Assembly (NCBI GenBank): GCA_026874595.1
Contig: CM049320.1
Location: forward strand, 31,034,214-31,098,213
Source: Sipunculus nudus
Lineage: Eukaryota; Annelida; Sipuncula; Golfingiida; Sipunculidae
Length of the DNA stretch: 64,000 nt
Direction: 5' to 3'
Positions 1 to 11,634 of this stretch are shown piece by piece; position 1 is the stretch's first letter, and each line of letters starts with the position of its first letter. The position numbers and the translations under genes were made by a program. The notes under the pieces were generated by a model that searched no databases, was not told the origin of the DNA, and saw only the letters and a list, made by a program, of their open reading frames with translations.

Positions 1-632
1 GACTGTAGAAATACGGTGGTCGGTAGTGATAACCTGTATTATTTTCCAGTACACGTTCAAAATAATAGCAAAATCAACACATCTTTCTTGCTTTAAGAAT
101 GGTATTATCCCCTCTGGCCAACCGATAACGTCTGCAATTTTGAGTTGCCAGAACTAAAATTAATTCAGATATAGCGTCATTACCCACATAGACGTCGTCC
201 GAGAAATGACGAGCGACCCTGATAATGTGTGAAAAATAAAGATAAATTAAAATTACATAAAATAATGAGCCAAAAAGCTTATGACTGCTTAATAATTTTA
301 ACATATTAATAAAATATTTTCTAAAAATATAATAATAATATTGTGTGACAGGATAAAATTGTATGAATATATAATTTGTATAAATATATAATTTTGTGTA
401 AGAATATATATATATAATATTAAAAAAAAGTATAAAAAATATATTATAATTTAAAACGTATAAATGTTTTTAAATATAAAATATTGATTAAAAGTATAGA
501 ATATTACGATGAATATGGAATTAGTATAATGGAGATAGTATAATAAAATATTATTATTATTATTAATGATAATAATTTAAAATGATAATAATATTGGTAT
601 CAGTATTATCATTAATGTTCTATTTATATCTG

Positions 633-701
<69 letters not shown>

Positions 702-1061
702 AATATCTATAACATATATTAGTAAAAAGAATAAAACATATTACCAAGTAAAAAATAATATGATTAATTTATACATGTAATAATATCATAATTTTAGGTA
801 TGATTCAATAACTAAATACCTAAACATATTATACATTATGCAGAATAATAGAGTATAATTAAATAGAATGTGATAGTAATCCATAAAATAAAATATAAAT
901 GGGTAAAAATATTACATTGAACACAACATAATGTAACACAGAATAATTTAATATTTAACATGCTAACACAATTGAACTTTATATTTTTATTTAATTTTAT
1001 TCCTCCTTAACTATATAATATACAATATATATAATCATATTAAACAATCTTAGATTAGTAT

Positions 1062-1131
<70 letters not shown>

Positions 1132-1368
1132 TATCTAGCGGTATTACTTTTTGATTTAATACTACATTGTTTAATTCTATGTTGTATAATGTATTATTTT
1201 CAGTGCTGTGCCTATTTTTTCCATTTGATATTTATATCATTATAATATTTACGTATTGTTATAAATGCAAAATGTTGTTTTATGTACGTACACAAATTAA
1301 AAATATACCGCACTTTATTAGTATAATCATTCATAGAATGTCATCTGGAACACTTGTTGAAAAATAAG
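1..1368. other. AT-rich non-coding sequence with two long (AT)n tracts
   Basis: No credible exon is visible. The stretch is very AT-rich, with runs of ATAAT-type simple sequence and two long pure (AT)n tracts at about 636-698 and 1062-1127. The remaining 3' exons of the CRT-like gene to the right should lie in this direction, either here or beyond the left edge, but I could not recognise them. Confidence 0.6.
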
Positions 1369-1369
1369 A

Positions 1370-1724
1370 CAGTTTCCGAATTTCGACCTCCAAGTTTTAT
1401 CTACTACCGAATTTCTATCGTGCATTTGTTCATGTTGTATGCACGATAAATTTGTGTGTCGTGCGCATCGTGCGTATAGCCGATCCCGTAGATAACGCCC
1501 TCGCTGTAGTAGTATACCCGGGAAGCTTGATAGCGTGAATATGATGTTGAATAGCCAGGATGACCATATGACGTCAGTGCAGCTGGAAATTGTGCCAAAA
1601 TGGCAGCCAAGTCCTGTGGTGAAGCGATTCCAGAGGTCCGCGGGAGACGTCGCCTGACAAGTACAGTGAAAACTGCAGTAAACGACCATCCGTGTGGCCG
1701 GCCAAAAGTGGTCTTTATAAGCAA
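1370..1724 (-). other. GC-richer island with two overlapping open frames, unrecognised
   Basis: This block of about 350 bp is clearly less AT-rich than the DNA on either side. Two minus-strand frames stay open across it: 1327-1689 (120 codons) and 1404-1724 (106 codons). The second is rich in Gly, Ser and Tyr in its middle. Two overlapping open frames in a GC-richer patch are expected by chance, and neither resembles a family I know. It could be an exon or part of a dispersed repeat. Confidence 0.2.
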
Positions 1725-1824
1725 TATGACTTATTAGACAGGTCGGTTATAACAAATATATGAATGCTTTTGGTACCCTCAAGGCTGATCTTAATAGAAA
1801 AGTGGTCTAAGACCAAAAATAATA

Positions 1825-2109
1825 AAAGGTATGGTTCTCAGGCACCGCCCGCGTCACTTTTAACCCCCGCATCAAACATTTTTATTTTAATTGCATCTAT
1901 CAAGAAGAAAAAAAAAAAAAAAATTTGATATTATTCCCTTTGTTATGTAGTGCATTTACCTGTTTGACAAAAACATTTTGTTATTTTCATGCTTTTCCCT
2001 GATCATATTACATTTTTTTTTCGAAACATTCAAAAAAGGTATAAAAAAAAATACCGCCCAGTATACCCGCAGTGATTTCTGTAAAAAAGTGCCCGAGAAC
2101 CATACCTTT
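1825..2109. mobile_element. MITE with about 20-bp terminal inverted repeats and TA target duplication
   Basis: The left end reads AAAGGTATGGTTCTCAGGCAC, and the right end is its reverse complement with one mismatch, so the termini are near-perfect inverted repeats. A TA dinucleotide flanks both ends (1823-1824 and 2110-2111), as in Tc1/mariner-type insertions. The element is about 285 bp, AT-rich and without coding capacity, so it is non-autonomous. Related sequence lies at 5240-5420, 45602-45912 and 57699-57879. The superfamily is inferred only from the TA duplication. Confidence 0.75.
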
Positions 2110-2401
2110 TATTTATTTATTTTTTTTTTGCCTAATAAGACAGATGGTCTTACATACAAAATAGTGTAGACTTGTACATACACACCTGAGGTCGGCCTGT
2201 CAATCGATATGTTGTACAATGTATTTATTACAGAATAACTCTCTATGGAGGTCATTTGATTGATTACAATAAGAAGAATATTAACCATATATTAAATATA
2301 AATCGATAATATTCATATAATAAAAAATAGTATTGATATAATAATTAATCATTATAATATATAAAAAAAATTGAATAAAAGGTCCACAATATTAAACTTA
2401 C

Positions 2402-4572
2402 CATTCCAAACCCTGGGATAAGGTCGCTCCAGAAGAAGACTATTGTCATAAAAAACTGAGCTATTCCCATCCACATGATGAAATTCATTACGTTTATCTA
2501 CAAATAATCATCACACAATCGTGTATTTTGATTAGTTATTCGTTTGTCTGTCGCTATTTGCCAGCGCGAGGATTTTTTTTATGATAAAAGTTATTAGCAT
2601 TCATATCTTTTTGCGAACATTTTTATCTTATATTAACTTAGATCGGTAGGAAACTATTTTGTGTACGAATGGATTGGTTACCCTTTGACTGATTAAATGT
2701 GTATAAAGTTTATGGTGTATCTGTGTTTTCCATTGATCGCTAGGCGATTGCAATCCTATTTTCTTATTTGCTTTACTGACTGGGCCAGTCTTTGTTAAAA
2801 TCTTTGATAATACCTGACCAGATTTGATCTCTCTTTCTTGGATTACTGCAAACACAACTCCTGGGATAATGCCAGCCATAAAACACAAAGGCCACAAAAT
2901 GCGCTCTGCCGCGAACTGTCCCGCCCCCTGGCCGCCGCCCCCGGAACTACCATCAAGGTTCCAGATCTGCGGTTCCAGAGTGATGAATAAACCGACGAGA
3001 ACAACTCCGGCACATACCAGACGCTGCTTGCTGACACCTGGCGGATTAAGTCTAAACTAATATATCTAAGCAAGTTCACTGCATTATTCAATTTTTGAAA
3101 CACCATCAAATTCAATGTTAGTTAGAGCCCTACATGTTTTATATCATTTTGTAATATGAAATGTTAATTCAACAGAACACGGCGTTATTTTATATAAAAA
3201 AAATCATGTCATGTGATGCCTTCTTGAAATTAACCTAACAAGAAATATGCATTCTCAAGAATACAAGCCCACGCCAAGTGTGAGGTCTTTAATGTGGTCC
3301 CGTGTTTTCATTCACCTATTAACCCGTATTCTCCGGTTCATTGGTGCATATGTTCACCAACTAGTGTTTGCATTGACTTATCCGGCCCATATTCCCGTGT
3401 TCCATTCGTTATCACACAAAAGTTCGGCGCAACAACTTGTTCGCTCTGCCGTCCAGATGTCCTATGGAACTTCGAGTTTCTGTTTTAAAAAGCCAGCATG
3501 TAAAAGACACAGAAGTCCAGCTGGGTATATGTTTATATCTACAGCCATCCAGGAGACTTCCAAGCCTCCGATTCTCTGTCCACCCATGATTGCTTCCGCC
3601 AGGAGCAGGTATGTGCTCGAGAATCTCCGTTCATGTGTGCGTCTGTCTGTGCTTTTGTTTATGTGTCAGATTGGGTGAATGTTCACAATATAAGCCTACC
3701 TCACGCAATTATGACCGAAATCTTATGAAATTATCTGGGCATTTCGGGAATTGGCCAGTGACAAAAAAAAAAAAGAATTGTTTTGGTGTGGATCCGGAAT
3801 ATGACCGGATTCAGGATCGTCTTCAAAGGATATTAAAAAAAAAATGTTCAGTTATTTAGGCAGGAATGAACCTGGGAATATGCCAACCTGCAGTCACGCG
3901 TTTGGGAGTATCTCAAAACAGGTGCCCTCCACATAGCTCAGGCTTGCATTCCATAGAATGTCTATTTCAATGTAATTTCATCGGTGCATCAATCTGGATG
4001 ACGTAAAGGCAAACACATGGACATTTAAAATTTTATTTTTATTTACGTAATAAATTAACAGCCTTAGCTTTTCGAAGAATAGCATAGCGAAGTACAACAG
4101 TGACAGGAATTGCTGATGTGACGAGAGTCGCCCGTAAGTAGGAAGGTGTCCGCAAGGGGTCGCTAGAGAACACTGTCAAGTCACTCCCGAGAGTCGCCAA
4201 GAAACTTAATAACAACAGCAAACAGAAACTCAGGTCGGGACGCAAGTTCATAGACCGGTTAAAAATAAACTTATATCCAAAGAATAAAGGTATATAAAGT
4301 ATTATCCTCCAGAAGTTTGTCATCAACAATAGGTTAAAAGGGTCTGAACCCGCGCTGACCACTGTTTGAACGTAAATAGGCAACGTCACTAAAGTCCCTG
4401 CTGACGTAACTATTGTAACAAGCGCTAGACATTCGCAAACGATACCTGGTCTTATTGGAACCCCGAAGCAAATGATATAATTATCTTTCCTTAAAGCTTT
4501 CCCTCCAGTTTCTGTTGTTGACGCTTCCATTGTTCCCTTTAATAAAGGCTCTCTGTCATTCGATGACGTCAT
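2402..4572 (-). CDS. CRT-like (chloroquine-resistance-transporter-like) membrane transporter, 5' exons
   Basis: Three exons join in phase: 4047-4572 (starts with ATG, ends phase 1), 2814-3037 (phase 1 to 0) and 2402-2497 (phase 0 to 0, followed by the strong donor GTAAGT). Together they give about 282 residues. The protein has a hydrophilic N-terminus with a DREPLL dileucine motif of the [DE]xxxL[LI] lysosomal-sorting type, then several hydrophobic helices. Features I associate with the CRT-like family of the drug/metabolite transporter superfamily are a TIP/AIP-V-type helix followed by an LRK-type loop near residue 165, a GLFITLEP helix, VFAVIQEREIK at a helix end, and a WSDLIPGFG helix end. 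A Gly-rich loop lies near residue 205. Related proteins export solutes across digestive-vacuole or plastid membranes; a lysosomal role here is inference. The C-terminal exons are not seen and probably lie left of 2402. Confidence 0.7.
3040..4040. other. Intron of the CRT-like gene
   Basis: The flanking exons join directly in phase 1, so this is taken as one intron of about 1 kb. A plus-strand open frame at 3247-3678 and a minus-strand open stretch at about 3480-3615 exist, but neither matches a family I recognise and neither is needed for the transporter. Confidence 0.5.
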
Positions 4573-4599
4573 GATTACAAATCAGTTCTGAAATATGAA

Positions 4600-5240
4600 A
4601 ATAAAATATACATGTTTATTCATCAGAGAAGCCCAATAAAAATATAAAATAGTCTCTTAAACCACAAGAAAAAAAAAGTAAAATAATATTTTGTGTAATT
4701 GATAGTCGTGGGCGTGGCCACCTAATAGTGTTATTCCGGGTTCTTCTCTGCTCCTGCGGGTCCGGTCATGGAGACTTTCATTTGGGGTTCCCTAACGTCG
4801 TATTTCTACTGCTTCATCAAACACTGACTGATTAATTATTCGTGTACGTTTTAAAGACATTCACTTGCCGCAATAATTCGTGTAAGTAAACTCGGATATT
4901 CCAAGTGACAAATCCGAGGGGGTATAGCCAAATAGCATACCGCTACACAGCTGAAGTAATTGATTGTCACGAAATTGAAAGGAGAAATGACAGGGCTTTT
5001 ACAAATGAGACAGCACAGATTTATTTTTATTTTAGCTTTCTAAGTACCAATATGTAACCTGTGGCATATGTGTACTGAAGCAGATCTCTATTTTTACACA
5101 ATAACGAAATTTTCAGAAATTTCTTAGGATTATTCAAAAGGTGATAATTAACCCTTTTTGTAAAATAAAGTACTTCTATACGCTAGAACGGCTCGGAGTG
5201 AAGGGAATAACAAATCATGCTATCATTTAAACTAATCACT
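4600..5240. other. Non-coding sequence upstream of the CRT-like gene
   Basis: This is the region 5' of the first visible transporter exon. No exon, RNA gene or clear promoter element could be assigned. Its right end runs into a degraded copy of the MITE family. Confidence 0.4.
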
Positions 5241-5420
5241 TTTTTGAATGTTTCAATAAAAATGTCATATCAAGGACAAGCATGAAAATAACAGAATGTG
5301 GTTGCTTAACAGGTTATAACACTACATAACAAAGGAAATCTTATCACAATAGTATAATTTCATCTTCTTGAAAGATGAAAATCAAAATAAAAATGTTTGA
5401 TACAGGCGGGATTTTATGGT
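5240..5420. repeat. Degraded MITE-family fragment
   Basis: The phrases TTTCAATAAAAATGTCA, AACACTACA(T)AACAAAGGAAA and TCTTCTTGAAAGA match, in the same order, the inside of the MITE-like elements at 45602-45912 and 57699-57879. The terminal inverted repeats are not clearly preserved here. Confidence 0.5.
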
Positions 5421-5499
5421 TTGTGTGGGTGTGTTTTTTGTTCATAAAATAACTCACGCAGTCATACCATATCCAACACGTGTAGCCCCTACATCCTCT

Positions 5500-8160
5500 A
5501 TTTTAATCGATCTGATTTTTCTAATAGCCAAAGAAAACATTCCAGATCTGGCGTTATTCCTTGGTCTCTAAGTGACCATCATATAATTTATACACACTTT
5601 AATTACAATGTTAAGAGTAATGTACATAAAGATAAATTCGTCACTATCAGGTCGCATAATCGATACGACCCTAGTGCTTTCAGACAAGCCATTGAAGCTT
5701 CCGTCACATTTCGCTGTTTTTGTGATACACCTGATGTGTGCTAAGCCTGGGAACTCTGGCGTGATGAATTCTTACTATCTGTAATGAGCATGCACCTTTG
5801 AAAACCTTTCGTGTTAAGCGTGACCGTAAAAATCCTTGGATGATTCGACACATTAAACAATTAATTTATCGTCGCGAAAGAGCTAGAAAAGTTGCCATAA
5901 AAAATGGCAGTCTCGCCTTATGGAACCAATTTCGCATTCTACGTAATCGAGTGACCTGCGTAATAAGAACACTGAAAAGGAAATTTTATCTTGATAAAAT
6001 AAAATCATCAACCTCTTCCAAACAAATGTGGCAACTTCTTAAACACTTGATTCAACCAAAATATAGCTGCGATCATAACTCTGTCAGCTTCACCGCCGAC
6101 GAACTCAATGAATATTTTACCTCTATTGGAGAGGAATTATTCAATAAGTTTACCGACGAGCCACAAAAACAATTCCATATAATTAATTCCTCTGATTCTT
6201 ATTATGAGTTTGCACAAATTAATAGCCTTACTGTTCTAAATCATCTGCAACAAATTAAAAGCAAACCTGGCCTAGACTTATTAAACATGTCTGGCATTTT
6301 ACTGTGTGATGCCGCAGATCTTCTCGCTTATTCTCTTACGCATATTTTTAACCAGTCTCTTACTACTGGAGTAGTTCCCCATGACTGGAAGTGCGCAAGG
6401 GTAGTCCCAATATACAAAGGTAAGGGTAAATTAAACGAAATAGGTAATTACCGTCCTAAGTCTGTAACGTGTAACATTGTCAAAATTCTTTAAAAACACG
6501 TCAAAATTTCTTCTTTTTTTTGCTTATTTACGAAATCATGATCTCCTCTCAACTTAACAAACTGCTTTCCTGTCAAATAACTCCACTGAAACTGCTCTTC
6601 ATCATTTAGTTGACAATTGGCTCTCTATTATTGATCAGAGCAATCTTAACGCCGTGTGTTTTCTCGATGTTAAAAAGGGCTATGATTCACTAACACCCAG
6701 TATTCTTTTGAACAAATTAGAACAATATGGAGTTTATGAGACCTCTCTAAAGTGGTTTCACTCATATTTAAATGAACGCAAACAATATGTTACCTATGAA
6801 ATAGTATTTCGGATATAAAAACTATAACAACAGCAGTACCTCAAGGCACCTCGGTCCAACACTCTTTTTAATATATCTGAAGGACTTACCTGCTAATGTC
6901 CCTGGAGCAAAATGCTCTATCTATGCCGATAATATCACGATATATGTAAACGGCCCTGACGTTATTACTGCCAAAAACAAACTTCAGACTGGCCTTTTCC
7001 AAGTAGTTAATGGGATGCGTAATAATAAGCTTTCAGTAAATGCCGAAAAATCAGCTTCAATGTTGATACATTCCAAACAACGTAGGTCTGACGATAATCG
7101 ATCAATTAGTATAGGTAATTGTATTATAGTGAGTGTTGATGATGTTCGCCATTTGGGCATTGAAATTGACCGCCATCTTTCATGGAAGAATCAGAAAAAA
7201 GTAGTAATAAAGAAATTATGCTCAAAGATAGGACTACTGCACCGAATCAGCAAATTTCTCCTTAAAAATACTTGAATACATATTATCATGCGTTCATTTA
7301 ACCAAATATTGACTATGGCCTTACTGTTTGGGGAAACTGTGCTCGAACAATTCGTCTTCCAATTCAGCGGCTTCAGGGCTGAGCAGCCAGAATTATCTCA
7401 GGCATTTATGATCACTCGCCCAGCAGCTTGCCAATTATCCATGACAATGGATGGATGAACACAGAGCAACGATACATGTATCTTTTATCGATATTGACAT
7501 ATAAATGTATCAATGGACTCGCCCCTTCTTATCTTAATAAGAATTTTACTTTTACCTGTGATGTTCATCAGTATAACACCTGTTTATCAGTAAATTCCCA
7601 TGTCAATCTTCCGAAACTACGCACAGAAATCCTAAAAACCTCATCCTTTTACCCAGGCAGTGTTCTATGAAATATCTTTCCGACAAAACTAAAAAATGCC
7701 AACAATCTAAAGAGCTTTAAAAGGCTATCACGCTAATATTTCCTTGCATATAATACCGAGGTAGAATAATTACCTTTCATTTTCTACTGGTAAAGCTAAA
7801 TAATACTCATATTTGAGCGTCATCTAATTTTTCATTTCCGTACTTATGCGCATCTTATGTAGACTTTATACAAACATTTCATTTATATTGTACACAATTG
7901 TCCTTAATTTGTATTTTAACTTCGTTTTATGTATTTAGCAACTCTGTTGCATACTTTTCATAACGAAACTCGACCACATATATTTGTTTTTAAACTTTAG
8001 CTGTGTTTACGTCACCTAGTTTTCACTTAAAATTCTGTAATTGTATGATGTAATTTAAGTTTATGGACTTCTTGAATATTGTATTTTATTGTGATGTATC
8101 TACAGAATTTTATTCTGATAAAGGCCACCCTGAAAGATATTGGAATAAATAAATAAATAA
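5500..8160 (+). mobile_element. Decayed LINE (CR1/L2/Jockey-type), endonuclease C-terminus and reverse transcriptase
   Basis: Reading across several frameshifts gives the parts of a LINE ORF2 in order. The end of the endonuclease (SLSDHHIIY, about 5560) is followed by an intact linker and early reverse-transcriptase frame at 5798-6493 (231 codons, containing GNYRP). The RT core comes next (FLDVKKGYDSL at about 6665), then a C-terminal part at 7015-7275 and 7428-7670. The catalytic box reads YADN at about 6925 instead of YADD, so a metal-binding Asp is lost. The 3' end is a short repeat of AAAT units at about 8140-8160, the tail type expected for LINEs. It is 5'-truncated and cannot be active. 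Confidence 0.85.
5798..6493 (+). pseudogene. LINE reverse transcriptase, N-terminal fragment
   Basis: This is the longest open frame of the LINE, 231 codons. It starts Lys/Arg-rich, contains a MWQLLKHLIQPK linker and FTSIGEELFNKF, and reaches the first RT blocks (VPHDWKCARVVPIYKGKGK, then GNYRPKSV). Such order is typical of the region between endonuclease and RT palm in CR1/Jockey-type elements. The frame breaks just after GNYRPKSVTCN; the normal LLPVLSKVF-type continuation is out of frame. Confidence 0.8.
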
Positions 8161-9620
8161 ATTTCAATAAATCCTATTTTCTAAATACAGTGTCGGGGAT
8201 ATATAACCCCCCCCCCCCCCCCCCCCACAAACAAACGATATGGATGCCCCCATATCCGTTTCTGGTCACAAGAGAATTTCTGTGCCCCGAAAGGTCAGTT
8301 AGTCTTTAAGCAGCAAAAATCTGGGGTGGTTTTCACTGCGCTGGTATCCGTTTTGCTTGCAATGGATACATGGCTACGATAAAATAGTTTTAATATCATA
8401 ATAGGTCGATGAAGCGGGAAAAAAGGGGAAGCGTAATATGACCTTTTAATGAGAGTGATAGGACCCATGTTGTTCCGTATAGAAACGATTCCTGCTGGGA
8501 GCACGTATTTTATAATGAAATGGTTGACGTTAGCACCAGCCGTAGCTGCCCCTTACTTCAGTATTTATTACTGGTGACATGTCTGTTCTATGGCAGTTGG
8601 GGTTCACACCAAGGTCACACATGCCTGCACAGTCAGGCGAAGCGGAACGGGCACTCCGACCATGCGTGACTGAATTTTTGCTCTACGTACGCCGCCACGT
8701 TACAGTCGCCCAGTACCGAGATGTATTCTTCAAAGGCACATATCATCAGCTGTGTATATGATTCCATTAATACCTGCGTGATCTTATAACTGAACAATCA
8801 GTCTGTAAAGACGTGGATTCTGCATCAGTTGTCTGGCTCTACCACGTGTGCTTTACGTCTCAAACACGATTGGACCCGAACTAATCACTGAATCAGCTGC
8901 GCTTAGGTAAACAACTTTTGGGAATTTTGACGAATTTTATTTTCGCAACTGGACGATCATAATGTATGTACCCTGAAGTAGTTTCATGTTTTATAACATT
9001 AACCTGTTAACGGTTATTGTTATAAGTCAACCAGTTTGTCCTGACACAAAATATTTGGATTACAGTGAGTGGTGCCAGTGAAATATGAACATACCGTGTA
9101 TGATATTGACATCAAAGAACTATCACAAAATATGTGACAACAAGCATGAAAGGTTCAGAGGCAATGTTTTGCAACCACTCCGAAAGATGTAACCAAAGCA
9201 ACCAGGTAACCAGTTACAGAAACAAAGTATGCGCGGAGTAGCATAAAGTCACGAAACAGAAATATTGAGTGCTCAATTAATAACGGGCTCGAGTGGGGAC
9301 AGCGTTCATTAGATGATTGTGGAATCTATTGACAGCCACGCATGATAACAGTATAAACCCATATACACGTGATGTTATGGTATAATCAGACCGGATGATA
9401 AAACGCAGATAAAATGGGTTTACTGCGACAGTGTTCATGCCCAGGCTTAGTGGCTCGTCCACTGTCATACCTAGCTAACTCAAGACGCACGCAGGTGCTG
9501 TTTTTCAGCCTCGTATTTTGGTATGGTAAGTATCTCAAGGTATTTCATTTTCTTTCCTTATGGTCAAGCAAACGTAGCAAGCAAATCTCAATATACTATC
9601 ATATAACTGTTACACTCTTG
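8161..9620. other. Intergenic sequence, nothing recognised
   Basis: A poly-C run lies at about 8208-8226. Short open frames occur on both strands, but none resembles a known protein or has convincing splice context. Confidence 0.4.
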
Positions 9621-9627
9621 CCTATAA

Positions 9628-9631
<4 letters not shown>

Positions 9632-9675
<44 letters not shown>
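9632..9675. repeat. (AT)n microsatellite
   Basis: A pure alternating AT tract of about 44 bp. Confidence 0.9.
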
Positions 9676-9676
<1 letters not shown>

Positions 9677-11630
9677 TTTAGCATAAACGGTACCCAAATC
9701 ATGAATGAAAAACATTATTTTTCAATTTATTTGTAAACAAATCTTTAAAAGCTGTTGGCACATTTGTAAGCACTGTCAACTCGGCTGTGACGTCCGACAC
9801 TGGGAGAAAGCCTGTGACTAATAATTCTAGATCGTATTAAAAGCTTAGTTTTTTTTCTGACACTGTCGGCTCAAAATTTTCATGGAAGAATAAAAATAAC
9901 AGGTATTGCTAGATTTAATGCATTTCTTAATTTTGTTTGTGACGTCACTCTTTGTACCAGCCAATCACTCCAGGGCCCAGTCTCTGTTTTGGATGAAATT
10001 CTCAATACACATAACAATTCCACGTGCATGGACGTTAACCTAACCTCTGATATGACAGGTCTACGATTTGTTCGTTGTGCCATCCATCAAAATAGTTGAA
10101 AATAATCAAATAATGAAAATTAAACATCACATGGTCTTCCAAGAATTACATTGGTTGCTACATTGCACCGTTTGTTGAAGGGATTCACGGGCTTATACTG
10201 CTTTAACGATAACAGCACTGAACAGTTCATAAAACCAAGTTAAAATGGTAATGCATAGAATACCACGGTAATGCATAGGATACCACAAGGTAGCAGCACG
10301 TATCAGACCACATGCAAAGAGATACCAGTACACTTTTCTGTCTGTCAAATGAAATGAAGTCGTTTTAAGAGCTAAATTGTAAACAGAAAGCAATAAAATG
10401 GTTATATAAAAAAACAAGGGAATACATTAAAAAGCACGTTATTAATACAAACCGACTTAACTAGAGGCCAGTAATTTGTCGGTTCTTTATCGCTCTGCTT
10501 TGGTTTTCTTCTTCATACTTTGCACAATCCTTGATTCAGCGAGCCGCTCTGGCGTCTATTTAAAAAATATGAACAAGCCTGCAAGCGTTCGGGCTAAAAT
10601 GATTACTGCCAATCAAATCAAACGGGAAAATGTACATGAACACATGTACCAGAAACGGGACAGGTTTTTATGGCTTTATTTTATTAATAAAAATTGCTCT
10701 CCCGCAAATGTCCTGACCTCAGGTGCCTCGGCAGCCCCGTAGAACAAGTCTACAAGAGTCATTTGATTGGTTCAATTGCCTTGTTACCATGCATGAAATA
10801 GACAACACAGCAACTGGAATCAAGGTCTCCCAATGCGTAGCCGCCACAGACTTGATAGTATGAAGATGTGACTTTGTAGTTTGATTCGAATTTGCATTTC
10901 ATGTTTGCGTTACATCTGAATCACTAAGACTCTCTGCCAAATCACTTTCACATACAACTTACTTATCATCTTACTTGGTTTGATACCCGGCGTGGGTATG
11001 AAATTTTGTAGTGGCCCTTCGAAGGTCGATAATATTCTCTAGGTGCTCGCCCCCCCCCCCCCCACTCCTCCAGACAATCGAACGCCACCATCCATAAAAT
11101 TGATTTAAAAAACAAATATCGATTGCGCCATCCCCAGAACTCTTTCTCTGAAGACATGATATCGGTCATGTATATGTACCCGCGCTGACCCCCTCTGATA
11201 AATGGTTCCCGCCAATAGAGTTGTCACGGAACGATTAACACCGGGCGAAGACCACGCATAAGGTACATGAGCAGTCACACGTTACCTGGGAGTCAATAGT
11301 ATACATTTTTGGTTAATATGTAGGTACACACCTGATATAAGTTGTAATGAAATGTACAGTAAAACGTCGTTTATCCGGAATCTTTTTTTCCTTTGAATTA
11401 CCGATCGTTCACATCGGACGATTTTGCATGAAACTGCAACGGCAGTCACAGGTGATTAGCGGCGAGTTCCAAACGCGGACGTTCCCAAATATTGACTATC
11501 GCAATTTAACGAAGTTAGCCAATTAAAATATGACAATATAATGTAACATTTTCTACCGATTTTATTAGGTTATCATTTTATCGCTTACCATCAAAATTGG
11601 TAAGTTTCTATTGAAAATCATCATTTGGAC
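9676..11630. other. Intergenic sequence, nothing recognised
   Basis: No exon or RNA gene could be supported. A poly-C run sits at about 11049-11064. Base composition is typical of the non-coding parts of the window. Confidence 0.4.
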
Positions 11631-11634
11631 AATC

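Noticed and set aside
10850-10890. TTTGATTCGAATTTG, resembling a tRNA T-loop
   Set aside because: No cloverleaf or acceptor stem could be formed around it.
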